A DNA stretch of 64,000 nt from Saccharina japonica. Lineage: Eukaryota; Sar; Phaeophyceae; Laminariales; Laminariaceae. Numbering within the stretch: position 1 is the first letter of the stretch; every line of letters begins with the position of its first letter. A program made the translations under genes and the position numbers. Below, one piece after another: positions 10,930-23,464 of this stretch. Below the pieces are notes generated by a model that was given only the letters and a program-made list of their open reading frames with translations, had not been told where the DNA came from and made no database searches. Where the stretch lies: positions 186,001 through 250,000 of the forward strand of contig MEHQ01004509.1 of assembly GCA_008828725.1 (NCBI GenBank), read 5' to 3'.

Positions 10930-11255
10930 GAGGGATGTACAGTGTTTGTCTCTTTCGTGGCACGTGTCGCGACACGTGTCGCGACACGTGTGGCGACATG
11001 TCGCGGTATGCCGCGACACCCCACAGCGTGTCGCGGCGAGTGTCGCGGGGAGTGTCGTGGCGGGTGTCACTAACCCTAACCCTAACCCTAACCCCGACCC
11101 TACGTGTCGCGGCTAGTCGCGATATGCCGCGGCATGTCGCGAAATGCCCCGGCACGTGTCGTGGCGTGCCGCGGCAGGGTCCGTGGCGTGTGGCGGCATG
11201 TCGCGACAAGTGTCGCTACACGTGCGACGAAAAAGTCAAATAATGTAGATCCGTG
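10930..11255 (-). mobile_element. hAT-like short element, copy 3 (reverse)
   Basis: Same element in the opposite orientation. It starts GAGGGATGTACAGTGTTTGT and ends AAATAATGTAGATCCGTG. The 8-bp duplications are CCAAATGC (10922-10929) and CCAAAGGC (11256-11263), one mismatch. The telomere-like tract here reads (CCCTAA)n at about 11069-11100, the strand expected from the reversed orientation. Confidence 0.8.
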
Positions 11256-11263
11256 CCAAAGGC

Positions 11264-12165
11264 TCACCGGTCCACTTTGTAGGGCCCCGGAAACGGACAT
11301 TTAGGTCACCGGTTGCCCCCCTCTTAAGCGCACGCCGGAAAGCAAACCGCACGTATCAGTCACATACGCTGTTGCTGCACTAGCGCCCTCCAAGCTGTAC
11401 TCCCCACGCTGCTGTACCAACGCCCCCCATTGCTGTACACCTTCGCGTCACGGTTTCCATGCATGCAGGCCGGGTTTAGATACCGAACTTCACATCGTTT
11501 TGCCGTCCCTTGGCATCCAATTGCTGTACACACAGTGCAGCGTGATTGACTTGCTGTTACCGTCGATGTGGCGCCGTCGTGCTAAGGAGTCTGCTGTACG
11601 TGTCCCTACCACATAGCCAGACTTCTTTATTGCCCCCCCTGCTCGACAAACCGCGCCCAGCACGCGCACCGTTAGCCTAGGCGCCATACGTGAGCCAAAT
11701 GACGTCCCCTACTCTGCTAACGACCCCCCCCCTATGTACGTACACACGTGCACTGCTGTACATGCGTTGAGCGACCGACCACGATTTATGCGAGTGTGGC
11801 GTCACGGATTTCTCCGTGCATTAAACAGGCGATGGCTCCTTTAATTACACTATAGGTAGAAATTCGGGCTGCCCTTATATACGGTAGGTTGGCCTTATAC
11901 ACGACAGGGTGCTAGTATGTACGGAAGTGTACCATTATATAGGGAACATTGCCCTTATATACGGCATTGGGCCACTATATACTTATATTGGCATTAAACT
12001 GCCGTTATATGCGGCAGGCAGTGGGTACAGTATAACCCCTCTTATTCTGTTGTCGGTGTGGTTGTGGCCTTTGTCATGTAGTGGAACTTACACGTTTTTT
12101 TCAATACTGTAGTGGGTATGTTGTTACCTCTTTTATAATGCCGGTGGCATAATATGAGCCTTTTA
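11264..12165. repeat. GCTGTAC-rich stretch and short TATA-type tandem repeats
   Basis: 11360-11770 is studded with GCTGTAC and CCCCCC runs. 11870-12020 holds diverged units of about 35 bp around CCCTTATATACGGCA. No gene is seen. Confidence 0.4.
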
Positions 12166-12169
12166 TACA

Positions 12170-12720
12170 CGCATACAGGCGCGGCGCGTGCGAGGGTTCG
12201 GCTATGCAGCACCGAGGCTAACGGAGCCCGGTAGAGTGCTACGCTTTTGTGCGCTTAGACCAGACGCGCCACGTCGGCGTTTTGCAAATGCGCCGGGGTG
12301 CTCCATTCGTGTACTATATACTATAGTAGAGAGGTAAATATGGCCAGGCTGCCTCATCATACTTGCAGCAGACCGAGTGCGTGTTCGAAGTAAAAAAACG
12401 AACATCGAAAACTAAATCTTGCGCCCAAAATGCAATAAGAAATCCACAGTAGCCCGGCGACCGCGACGGCCTCGAGACGGCATGCGACGAAACACATCCC
12501 ACACGTTAACCCATACTCGCCCGGTTCCATAGATCTCGGGTTTGCTGACGTCGGCCTCGCACATACAGCTCTCGCAACCAGCAAAAACCCCGAATGTTAC
12601 ACATACATACACAGTACACAGCAGACATCAGACAGACAGACGGAATGCATATTAGAAGCCTGTACGCACCCCGGTATGAAGAGTTGTGTTAAGCTTTCCA
12701 GGCAAAAAACGGCCCCATTA
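12170..12720 (+). repeat. Dispersed repeat F, copy 1
   Basis: Shares with 38640-39160 and, in part, 15385-15760 the boxes GGCGCGTGCGAGGGTTCG, AGAGGTAAATrnGGCnAGGC, CTCATACTTGCA and GCCTGTACGCACCCCGGTAT. About 0.5 kb. No frame is conserved among the copies. Confidence 0.6.
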
Positions 12721-13059
12721 CAATTAGTAAGTGTATGCCGAAAAGCAAAGACATTAATCGGCCAGACCCGTAAAAATACAATGACAAACATAAGAAACAA
12801 CACGAAAACCAAGGTCACAGAATATCCCAATTGACCAAAATGCAAGCACGCGATCTGGAAAACCTGACAACTTCTAGACTGCAAGATGCAGCAGAAGCAT
12901 TATCAAACAAAATCACCCGACGTGTTCAGCCTTCACCCCAAGAGGAACCCCCCTGGGATCGAGGGGATAATCTACAGTACCGGAACTCAACAATCCCTCT
13001 ATTTCCTGCCTTTGTGTGTGTGGTGAGCAATGCCTGGTGACCGACCGGAAAATCTAAGA

Positions 13060-13430
13060 TATTTCTTCTAAGATGAGGCACGAGTACAACAGCAGCAGTA
13101 CACACAGACTACACGTGAATTCATGTCGGCGTACTCGGTGATTAGTACTAAGGGTAGTTGTGAATGCCACAACCCATGAGCTACGGTGCCTGCTCATATA
13201 TAGGAAACCCCTTAATAACGCTTCATCGCTTTTCGAAGGGCATTCCATTTGTCTACTCCCTCGCCGGAGCTCGTTTATCCACGACATCTCTCCCGAGAAG
13301 ACGCACTACAGGTAGTACAGCAGCAGTGCACACAGACTACAGGCACAGTACTGTAGGTGCACTTGGCGATCTATAACAAGTTGTCGATGCCATGGTCTAC
13401 GAACTACAGTGCTTACTCGTAGACTCCGCC
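13060..13430 (+). repeat. Tandem pair of CAGCAG...CACACAGACTACA units
   Basis: Two diverged units begin near 13078 (AGTACAACAGCAGCAGTACACACAGACTACA) and 13310 (AGTACAGCAGCAGTGCACACAGACTACA). Parts recur at 40540-41000. Confidence 0.4.
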
Positions 13431-13721
13431 CCCCACAATGTCCTTCACTCCTATGCCCTAGCCCATGCACCCAAGCTGATGCCATGATGATGATAAAAAA
13501 ATCGGGTGCTGCTGTCCTATTGTTTTCGTCATGGGCACGAAACAAGAAGCACGAAACAACGCGTACGTTCACCTGGCATATGCTGTAGTTGTACGACCAC
13601 TCCATCAGGCAAACCGCACAACAGGACCTGTGTACGCACTGCACCTCTTGCTCGCGGGCTGCATGCTACCAGCACGAAATATGACTGTAAATATATCCCA
13701 CCATGTGCCAGTGCATAGAGA

Positions 13722-13972
13722 CACATGCTACGATAGAGGTGCACCATGTTTTTTCTGAGCTTCTCACTTAAGGGGTGTCATACGTACCTCACCGAACAAA
13801 TGATTTTGGAGGAAAATAAAAAGGGCTGCCTGATGAGAAATATCCTGACCGAAGTATACTCTGAAACATTATTCGTCACAATCATAATGAAAGTCCGGCG
13901 AATTTGGGTTAAGGAGCCCGATCGTTCAGAAAACGATTCAGCCAAAAATTGCTACCTTTACCGTAGCACGCG
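13722..13972 (+). mobile_element. Short inverted-repeat element M, copy 1
   Basis: Ends GCTACGATAGAGG and, reversed, GCTACGGTAAAGG form a terminal inverted repeat. The interior (GATTTTGGAGGAAAAT to GGGTTAAGGAGCCCGATC) is shared, inverted, with 17976-18240. No clean target duplication is seen. Confidence 0.5.
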
Positions 13973-14009
13973 TCTAGAGCGTTATGCGTCGTATTGCTTC
14001 TTGATCACC

Positions 14010-14640
14010 TAACTCCACGCGCCCGCTGACTTCGTTGCTGCTACCGTAAGTACGACGCCCATGTACCAGCGAGCAGAAACCTAACATACCGGTCACGAGT
14101 CACCACTAACATGTCCTCGTGCTCACTGTTGCCGCAGCAGCAGCAGCGCAAGCCTTGTTTTTCGCGCAAAACAGATACGTCGCGGCATGTAGAGGAATGC
14201 TGCGCGAACGCGCTTCCCGACGCGTACCGTACACCATAATTGAGGGCGATCTGAAGCATCTCTTGTTCGAAAGGGGAGTTGCAACCAGACGAAAGGCAAC
14301 CACACCGGTCCATTCCGAACTTTCCGCTTTGTTGTTCGGGTCGTTTGAACTCCAGCCTGTCCCGAAATCAGCACAACCGAGCCACACACAATGCAGTCCG
14401 CGAAACGCTGCTGAGTGTGCTCAATTTTTGGTTTTGTTGTTCGCACCTATTGAGCCCCAGTTTGTTTGACGACGGAAGACGGTGGCGGATACACCGCCCG
14501 CAAACAAAACAAAAAAAACCCCAGGCAGGGATATAAGAACACACCAACTATGTCCACCGCCCGACTACGGCTTTTAATAGCGCCAGCCTGGTGCCCTCTC
14601 CATCGTCGTTCGTCGACAACAAGGCTCTACTTTCCAGAAC
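14010..14640. other. 3' flank of the transporter gene
   Basis: Several overlapping chance frames occur on both strands. A CAGCAGCAG tract lies at 14135, and a T-rich stretch downstream of the transporter stop (A-rich on the plus strand, 14500-14520) could lie near its polyadenylation site. No separate gene is supported. Confidence 0.3.
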
Positions 14641-17600
14641 TCACACCGATTCCTCTGTTTTCTTCGGGGCTTCTTCTGCCATTACCACAGGCACAGCAGC
14701 AGCAGTGCCTTTCGGCTTCTGTTCGACGGGGGAGATATCAATGTTCCAGCTCATTACCGCGACGAAGACCATGCCAAGGGCCAAGAGACAGAAAACCAGG
14801 TGTTGGTCGAAAGGGAAACGATGGCGGTGTTGGATGGACCAAGCAAAGGTGGTCGAAGCAGCGGTCGGGCCGGCTGCTTTCGCCAGCGAGCCCACCATTA
14901 CCGATAGGCCATTGACGGTGCTAAGTTGGGAGGGATCTACCGCGTTGTTTATCGCCAGGAAAAAATTAACAACCACCTAGTGTTGCGGGGAGATGGTGAA
15001 CGAGAAGGGCAAATAAGAGGAGGGAAGAGAAGAGGGCGGTCGCGTCAGGAGTGCCTTGTGATCGGCGCCGGTGGTGCGATGTCGAACTCAATCCGACGCA
15101 GCCCTAGAACGGCGATACAAGCTACCAGGTACGCTTACCCTACACATTGCAAGCCCAGCGTGAGAGAAACCAAAAAGAGAAACAGACAGCCAGACCAGAC
15201 GACGAGCAGACTGACTGATGTATTGACCGACTTGCACGCGGGCAGACATGCAACCAGACAGACATGCAAGAAGGCAGATAGACTAGGACAAAGCAACGTT
15301 GAAGGAGAGCGAGGGAGGGAGCGAGGGAGTGAGAAAGCGGGTGGGAGGGAGAGGCGGAGAGGAGCAATAATGACAGCGGCAGATAAATATACTAATAGAG
15401 AGGTAAATGAGGCAAGGCGGTCTCATACTTGCAGTAGGTGGTGTGCATTGGATGTAAAAGGAAACAAAAAGCGAAATCTCGCCGAATTCAAAATACAACA
15501 CCAAAACCGCAGGATCCCGGCAACCGCAGCCAACTCCAGACGCCTTGAGACCAAAATAGTTCCACGCGTTAGCCCGAGACCACGAAATTTTATAGCCCCC
15601 CGGGGTGTGTAGCAATCGTCCACGTACAGCTCTGACCGTAAATGATCACGCGAAAAACGTAGACAGAGAGTACAAAGACTAATACCAACGTTGGAAGCCT
15701 GTACGCACCCCGGTATGAAGAGGCTATTTTGCCCATGGAACAAAAACGGCCTTATTTGCTTCACTCTCTCGGCCTTGCCTACTTTCAAGACCAAGGCACC
15801 CCCAAACGAGCGCATGAAACATCATGTAACACCACGCGCCTCACACCCACTTCCACGGCGGGCTCGGTATCGACGGCGGAGATGGTTTTGTTTACCGGGC
15901 CGGGATGGACACCATGGACATCGTCCGAACTTCGTGTGAGCCCCCCCTTTTATTTCGGACATTATTCATGGCAGTTCTACTGTAGTCAGCTCGTTATTGC
16001 CGGTATGATGACACGCGGAGCTCTGTCCCGCTATAACGAATCTGAGGTTCGCCGGAAACAATGGAACATTGTCAACCCGAGGTATGTACCAATCAGGTTG
16101 TGTCTCTTTTGATCTGCGTTGCGACGCGTGAAACATCTATTGCACTACTGCTGAATAAGACCACACATCCACGAATATACACACGTTGACAACAGGCGCC
16201 ACGGCCACGCCCGCCTTGTCTAGCAAGCCTGTTTCCGCGATAAACCGCCTCATCAACAACGTCAAGAAGTGTGCACCTGGGGGGCAGCCCCTTCGACATG
16301 GACAAACCCGTATAAAACTATCCCTGGGGATAGAGGCCTCATTCTATTCTAAAACCCAACAGGCGCCCTTATCGACCACAACCCGAACAAGCTTCCGAGT
16401 GCAAAAGAAAGCGCCAGCAGCCTCCTACACACTGGTATATTTGTCGCGATCGTCAAAACGGCTGACCCTGTACATAAATACACAACAATGTAATCAAGAT
16501 GGGTGACGATATTGTGCAGCAACACTGTCCAGCGGTATCATAGTGTTCTGCGCGTTCAGTAACGGGCGTCGTATACCAAAACGGTCTAGCACCTGGGACA
16601 GGCGCGAGCAATAGACTGGATAAAAGCACGCGCGGCACTCACCGTCGTTGTAGCCATGCTGGTCAAGACGAGCAGAACCAGCGAGGCAACCAAAAGAGCT
16701 GTTTCGGAGTCGTGCAGCCGGGCGAGGAAGGGGTAGGAGAGGAGGACGGGGATAGCGACGCAGCAGGCCCAGCGCTGCAACTTTCTCGCGGCTACCCGCT
16801 TGACAATGCGTGGGTAAATGAAGAGCTGGAAAATCAGAATACTTCCGCCACACGCAGATAGGGCCTGTAGCACGTATACGGCGGGTGGAGGAAAATACGA
16901 ACGGGAGATAACCGATGGGAATGGAATTTTGAATGCACAGGACGCGTGAAGTTGACCGCAGTAAATTCAAAGGTGTCCAAGAAGTGAAGGTCTTGAGTGC
17001 GTTACGCATTGTGTTCGATACGGAAGAGCCTCGAGGATAGTCACTATTTCAGCACCGGCCTACCCCCAGCCATCCGGCGTCTAGCACAAGAGAGGGAAGG
17101 AGGTCGTCGACATGCAATTGTTTGGATAGTAACGGCGCCCGCTATTGCTACGTTGGCTGGGAAACATACACTGAACGCTCTGCGTGTTTCACTGCCACCT
17201 CGGATGGGCGCCACCACCAATCATCGGACAAATATGTCTGGTCCCTTCTCGGCCAGAATGAGGGGAGAGGGGGAGGGAAATTTGTGTAACGTTTTCTAAC
17301 GTGTAGCGCTATATATGTACCGTGCGCATGCCAGCCTGTGATGGCTGCACGCAAAGTATCGAGCGCGAATACGGTGTTGGTGATCGTCGAGAACACACTA
17401 ACCTCGCAGAAAAACACGAGAACACTTGTTCAGCTAGGTGTAGACAGACTACTGTAGTACCAGGTAATACGTATCAAATGATTTTTTTCGAAGAGTACAC
17501 GCAGACGCGGGAAAGAGCAGATATAAGAGTATACACGGGGCGCTTGCGTTCTTGAGGCCTGCCGTTAGGTGTTCCGCACCTGTCCTACGTCATGAGTTGT

Positions 17601-20600
17601 CCAATCCAAGCCCCCGCTGCCCACGCTGCTGATCGTCCACAGAGGATACGCTTCGTGAAACCCAAAGTCAAGAACCTGGAATGATTGCGCGGGCGCAGAA
17701 GCGAGAAAGCGCGTGAAGCAAAGCACAAATACACAAAACATGCGTGTCGAGGCTGGCGCTCATTACCTGTCCGATCTGTTTTGAGGTCCAATCCAAACCG
17801 CCGTTAGCCAAGGTGCTGATCAGTCATATTAGGTACACTTCCTGAGATCCGATGTTAATGATTTGTGGTTTAAAGGTTACGATGCGATCAACCGGGTCCG
17901 AGAGAAACGGCGCAGCCGTGTCTTTACGCCCATGCGCACATCGTCCAGCGGCAGACGAAATGTTCGACCGAAGGCGCGTTCTACGATAGAGGTATATAAG
18001 GTATACCTTTTTTTGGCTATTTGCTTTTCTGAATGATCGGGCTCCTTAACCCAACAATCGTTTTAACTTTCATTCTTCTGTGGCAATACTTTTCATTGTA
18101 TAGTCAGTTAGGCCATGGTTTTGCTCATCGCGTAGCACCTCTATTTTCTTCCAAAATCAGTGTGCAGGCTACTGCAGGTATAGAGCTCCTCAAGTGACCA
18201 CCCTCAGAAAACTCAGGGTACACCTGCATGCAGGATACCGTACCATGCGTCCAAACGGGGGTGGGAGACCCTTAAATGGTGAAAAATGAAACTCGCCGCT
18301 AGGATTCCCTACCTTATTGCTTTCAAATTCATCATGCACCAACCGTACACAGTGAACCGGAACAAACTATGCTCTTACCGAAAACAAGACGTACACGAAC
18401 AGGATGGTGCGGACCCGCTTCTCTCCCAGAAGTTTAAACGGCAGTAGAAACTCCCGCAAGAAGGTGTTATCGCTCCTCTTCCCCCCTTCCCGACTCTTGC
18501 GACCGCCAGCTTCCAAGTTTTCTTCCTGTCTGATACCACCCCCCCCTGACCGCGCGCTACCACGAGTACCATCATGGACCATGCTGAGCAATTCCTTTTC
18601 GTCCAGATCTCCTCCCGCGCTGTACGACGTCAAAGGTCGCCCAGCGAGAGGTAACTGCTCCTCGGCTCGTGCCTGAGCACTGCTACCGTTACATCCACTG
18701 TTGCCGACGGCTTCACACCCACGTTTTCCCGGACAGCCCGTCGTCGCCCTCCCCCCCTCCCCCACTCGGCCACCGCCACCACTGCTGGCGGAGTGCGAAC
18801 GCGCCCGATTCTCTTTCGCGAGCTTAATATCATATCCGTTGTCGAGATCGATCGTTTTGATCCCTCTTCCCGTTCCCACTGCCGCCTCAGGGCTGTGCAA
18901 CGCTGCCTCCGACGCCTGAAGGGGTTTGAAGCCACGCCTGCATCCAGACAAGGTTACCACGAAACAGCATTGAAGCCGTGCATGTGAGGCAATAGACCAT
19001 ACACGTTATACCTCACCGCATTTTCAGACATCGGATTTGTTTCTTTGCCCGTACACCTAACTAATTGCCTCTTCTTCGATGAAGGTGTACCGGCCTCGGG
19101 AAACCTTTTGTAATTTCACTTGCCGTTATAGAAGGTTGGCAATACCCACCAACTGGACCCGAAATCACATTTTTGTTCAGAAATAACCTGTTTCTGGAAC
19201 GTTTCGTCCATCATGGGCACACACAATGTGTGACACTAATTTAAATTGTAGCGCTGTAGAAGTGTGTGTGGCTAGGGCGTGTGTTTCGGGCGGAGGAGTT
19301 ACACCGGGCGAGGACGCGTGGCGTTACCCCGGTGCACGGTCGGTATTTAGTTTAAAAAAACATTACAAGCAGGCATATAGCAAACCCGGGATTTGACGCC
19401 CCAACTGGAGTTGTAACGGGCTGGCCTACTCGACGTGCCGTCAATCGGGATACATTTTATTAAATATCCTTGAACAAAGCAAGACGAACCACATTGATGC
19501 AATCGCGTTTATAGCCTGCTATTTACAGCCCGCCATGCATACCTGTCCCCGCACTTATGAGTGTCCAAAGTCTCTTCGAGAAAGAAATAGACCAGAGGCA
19601 GGCCCATCACGGCCACACCTGCCCCGAAGATATTCGGAAGCAAGTACGGGAACCTGGCTTGGTTCGGACGTCGGCACACAGCACAGAGGGAAAACCAAAA
19701 CGATATTTATAGTAGTGAACCACAACCAACTTAAACTATATCCACGATTCACGGAAATAAATACTTAGCATTTTATATGGTCAAGTTCTTCCATAATAGA
19801 AGGTAAAAGGACTACCAGTGTCGATCGTGTACTTCTCGGTTGATGACGTGCAACAAATTTCGGCGAAACCAAATCGCGTGTTCTGCCTGTCCTGCTGGGT
19901 CGCATTGATACGGTGAGGGAAGACTGGTCAACGGTGAGAGCGAGATGACCCAACACAACAGCCGTTGCGGGTGTAAGACACGTCCTGGGTTGCCTCAGAC
20001 TCAGCAGACACCTTTCACGGGGACGTTGGTTTCGTTGGACCAGTTATCCTTGGCGCTGGCAGGCGGAGGCTCTCAACCGGGCGACTGATCTTTGTCACCG
20101 CAAACGGTGCAGTAGTGGCGACCGATACCAAATTCAAGGCGCTCTACTATAGGAGAGCTGCAGAGCGAATACTCGCAGACGAAGTCAACGGTGCAAGTAG
20201 TTCATCAAGACACGAAATAAAAAACCGTCGAACAATCACTGACAACAACCAATGCTGCTGTAGGCTGCTCCTGGCGACGGTTGGGAGCACCGTCCATGGA
20301 CGAGACACTACTGTTCGCGCGACGCGTACCTTCCGAATAGCCCTGACTCTGAAAACATGCCCGGGTAGTGATTTGCCGGTTCCGCCAAGAGGCCACCAAG
20401 ACCGGGACCAAGGACGAGTCCAATCGACCAACACCCTTGACGGCGATAAAGACACACAGACCACGCGGAGGGATTGCAAAACGGTTTCAAGAAACCTGTG
20501 TTGTATGTAAGCAACAACGTGTGCAGGCAACGCTATGTACGACGTTCAGGACAATACGAAGCTGGCAGGGGTGAAACACCAATTGTGCGGTAGAAGACAA

Positions 20601-22324
20601 GGTGCCCCACTACAAAGGGATCCAAAGTAGGAGGAGGAAGGGTTAGCTCAGACTAGCCGTACTTTGGGTTGACGGCCTCGTAGTAGGTGTGACATAATGC
20701 AGCTTCGTATCGATCCTCAACACAGCTCGAGCAGTCTATGCGGTGTGGTAAGTCGGCATGCACTGGAAATTTCTACAATGTATCGGGTAGTTCTGTATAT
20801 CTATATGCATACTGCAGTTGAAAGTGCCTACAATTCCACAATGTACTACATAAGCCCAACTATTGGTGTAACGTGGCACTGTAGTAGTTACAAGTCTGAC
20901 CGAGAGATTATGGATGTCGGCCTGCTTTTCCTAACGTTGGTTGGCCCAGATATAGGCAGAAACTCCGCGGAATGTAGTTCGTCGATTAACGTCACCTGTG
21001 ATGAAGCTCATGCCGACCATTTCATGCTCTCTTCCGCACACTTCGGAAATCACCGTTCTGAACACGCCCAGCAGGCCGTTCATGGTTCCAAGAAGAAACC
21101 TACACCAACGTAAACGATGGAAAAATTCACCCACCAGGAGCGATTAGGGAAGCTAAATTGAGCGGCATCGCATGTGTCTAGCAGCACGTACAGTGTTCTG
21201 GCGAACTGCTTAATCACACTTACTGCTGTAGTGAGATGACATCACCAATGACGGCAGGAGGGCTGGAGATATTGTGCATGTTTATTGATGAATTGCAGAA
21301 TGGTCGATGTGATTGCAGACGCAAAATTATGCTAGGTTGCACTACGACCTGTGCTATCGGACGATGGCAGACCGGATAATGGGATACACATATAGGGCTG
21401 ACAACGATACAGACGTTGATTACAATATGTTTTCCATGATTCGAGCTACTGTAGTGTGCATTACTTGATTGTAAAGAAAGCGGGATACGATAGATTGATG
21501 TTCGGCCCAGCGGGAAGAAACTCCACGAGCGCGACGAGGTAAACCCTCCTGAAGCACATATACCTCAGCCCTCACCGGCAAGCAAGAGCCCAGGCAAATG
21601 TGGGCGACAAGCCGAAAGCGATCAAAAGGATCGCTATAGAACACAATCCTATGTATATGACTGGTAGTCGTCCGTAGCGGTCACCGAAGCGGCCCCAGAA
21701 ATACGAACTCCCGAAGCGCCCGACCATGAAGGCCGAGGACAGGTAACCCGCGTAAAAACCTGTATGCCCATTGTCGCGTTGTGCACACGGAGCAGTAACA
21801 GCAGTAGGAGCAATGTTGAAGTTCTACGAATGTAAATAGTTAGAGAAACGAGGGTGGGTATAAAAAACAGCACCGAAAACAATGCCAAGCTTACACCTAG
21901 GAGGGAGCAAGTGAGACCGAATCCACTGGAGTATTTGCTGTGGAGGACGATTTACGTAACAAAATTTGAATTATGCCGAAGCAGATGGCATCGCACCGAT
22001 ATGCGATATGCCAAGATCAAGACAGCAAGGACCGCATGCGCCTTTTAAGCTCAGACAGCAAGCGGTCAGGAGCAAGGGAGGGGTAACTGTCATAAACATA
22101 AACCAAACTACTGTTGCGCCGCATGGAACAGTTTCTGTATCCGGGAATCGCAATATCATACCAAAAACGCGCGTGAACTTGCCGGCTTTATCCTTGTCGT
22201 CGGTGACCCCCAGATGCTGCACCATGTAGCCCACGTAGGGAAACAGGCTACTGAGGGCGTACGCATTGGCCACAAGGCCTATCGCAATTGCCACCATGGG
22301 CGGCCACGGAAATGGCGTCCCCAT
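14641..22324 (-). CDS. ZIFL-type major facilitator (DHA1) transporter, nine exons
   Basis: Exons in transcript order: 22324-22183, 21759-21576, 21099-20996, 20435-20330, 19653-19543, 18937-18379, 17675-17580, 16864-16643 and 14976-14641 (stop TGA at 14643-14641). They join in phase to 1860 nt, 619 residues. Visible family marks: motif A GRFGDRYGR (residues 70-78), the motif B-like RFLLGTMNG (109-117), and the antiporter motif C core LGPGLGG (152-158). The N half has six membrane segments (exons 1-5). A hydrophilic Gly/Ser-rich loop of about 180 residues follows in exon 6, and the C half (exons 7-9) includes LFSVLDFGFHEAYPLW and INNAVDPSQLSTVNG. The family exports or sequesters small solutes by proton antiport in plasma or vacuolar membrane; the substrate cannot be read here. 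The ATG at 22324 is chosen because it lies just before the first membrane segment, as in relatives; a further 5' exon is not excluded. Intron 1 uses a GC donor (G|GCAAGT); all others are GT-AG. Intron 6 holds a decayed copy of exon 7. Family assignment is by recall, not by search. Confidence 0.9.
15385..15760 (+). repeat. Dispersed repeat F, copy 2 (in transporter intron 8)
   Basis: Begins AGAGAGGTAAATGAGGCAAG and ends GCCTGTACGCACCCCGGTAT, matching copies 1 and 3 but lacking their first 0.2 kb. It lies in the last intron of the transporter gene, just downstream of a purine-rich GAGGGAG tract (15300-15362). Confidence 0.6.
17767..17862 (-). pseudogene. Decayed duplicate of transporter exon 7
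   Basis: This 96-nt stretch in intron 6 of the transporter lies 91 bp upstream (in transcript sense) of exon 7 (17675-17580). It has exactly the same length in codons (32) and ends in the same phase-0 cag|gt donor (cag|gtaatg). Translated in the matching frame it agrees with exon 7 at about 13 of 32 positions, including E-Y at positions 8 and 10, I-S at 15-16, the run GGLDWT at 21-26 and the final GQ. Position 13, Trp in exon 7, is TGA here, and no AG acceptor stands directly before the first codon. It therefore cannot serve as an ordinary coding exon. Seen in sequence: alignment, stop and donor. Inference: an ancient tandem exon duplication, possibly once a mutually exclusive exon pair, of which this copy has died. 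Confidence 0.8.
17976..18240 (-). mobile_element. Short inverted-repeat element M, copy 2 (transporter intron 6)
   Basis: Inverted relative to copy 1. It starts CTACGATAGAGG on the plus strand and contains GATCGGGCTCCTTAACCC and ATTTTCTTCCAAAATC. It lies in the same intron as the decayed exon 7 copy but does not overlap it. Confidence 0.5.
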
Positions 22325-22945
22325 GTCCGTTCGGTCGGGTTAGCTTGGGTTGGGTTGGGTGAGCCGCTTTCCGGATGCGCTGAAGCTGTAGAAGCTGTAC
22401 CGGCTACGCCTCGAGGAGGCGTGTTATGATCGGTCCGGTCCTATGTGCAGCTGGGCCACCGGATACGGTTGCAAGCGCCGGCAGATGGACGAAACACATG
22501 GGATAGTTAGAGCAGCCAGGCCCGGATCCGTTGAATGTGCAAATGTTGGTGGTGTTACAAGCAACGTGTTAGCTGGCTTGGGCTAGGTATGCTGCAATTA
22601 TTTCACAATGCACAGGCGCACCCGTACATGAACAATAACTGTAACAGTAGTAGCACACCCGTACATGAACAAAAGCAATCTGTGGCGCATACATGTATGA
22701 ATGGTATCTCCGCATGCACGTCATATTGTAACGTAGGGGATTGTGAGCCGCCTTCTCCTACTGCTGTAGAACCGCAGAGTTTAAGCTGCTTGCTGTTACA
22801 AGTAATGGGTACACAAGAGGTGGTGATTGCTGATTCCTGTTGCTTCTGCACGGTCAGGTAACGCTTATGGCACATATGTACATGTGCATACATGTATATA
22901 ATGGTAAAAGTGCTGCTTGGTGAACGCTTCACAGCAATTTCGCGA
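22325..22945. promoter_or_regulatory. 5' flank of the transporter gene
   Basis: Upstream side of the minus-strand transporter. It contains TTGGGTTGGGTTGGGT at 22347-22362, a short direct repeat CACCCGTACATGAACA at 22619 and 22657, and no obvious TATA box. Regulatory content cannot be judged from this sequence alone. Confidence 0.2.
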
Positions 22946-22947
22946 AA

Positions 22948-23187
22948 TTGGGCCATTTTTGCGATACTCGCGATGAGGCCTACCTAGCGGTCCGCATCCT
23001 CCTCATCGTGTTCTCCGACCTCTACTCTGGGTATGTACTCTACCAAGGCGCGGCCTCGACCGTGTCCCACCCATCCATGTCTCATGGGCGCGTGTTTTTT
23101 CTAGGATTCCATACCCCTTTGGCACGGGCTCGCCACACGTACGTCATACGAGTATGTTCTGACAGTGCCGTGCGGTATTACAGGTGA
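22948..23187 (+). CDS. Unrecognised frame, possible exon upstream of the transporter
   Basis: An 80-residue frame in otherwise non-repetitive DNA, divergent from the transporter gene. It contains a hydrophobic run (VRILLIVFSDLYSGYVLY), and a good donor (attacag|gtgaga) lies just before its stop. No family is recognised and no partner exon was found. Confidence 0.15.
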   Translation: MGHFCDTRDEAYLAVRILLIVFSDLYSGYVLYQGAASTVSHPSMSHGRVFFLGFHTPLARARHTYVIRVCSDSAVRYYR

Positions 23188-23464
23188 GATAGACCTGTTT
23201 TTTTTATTCTGCCGATACCTATACTGAAAGAACGAAGGCAACAAATCACACGTCGTTTGTGTCCAACGGCGCCGCGAGTAAAAATGAAAATTCGCATTTG
23301 CGTCTTTTGTTTTTCGTGTCATTTTCGTGTAGTCTTCACCTTCGAAGCTAGATTTCGTATGGGATTCTAAATGGCCAATTTTCAATACACTTATTTTCCG
23401 AAAGCTATGAAAATCACATTCTAGATGTATTTTTCAAAATGTGATCACGGAGAATGGTGGTGAT

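Noticed and set aside
13722-13972. Target duplication for element M
   Set aside because: Flanks ACACAT and ACGCGT differ at two of six positions; CpG decay could explain it but this is too weak to claim.
14926-15612. 228-codon plus-strand frame
   Set aside because: It lies within intron 8 of the minus-strand transporter, spans a GAGGGAG purine tract and part of repeat F, and shows no family resemblance.
18367-18960. Stand-alone 197-codon gene
   Set aside because: It is exon 6 of the transporter extended by intron sequence at both ends; the splice sites at 18937 and 18379 fit the gene phases.
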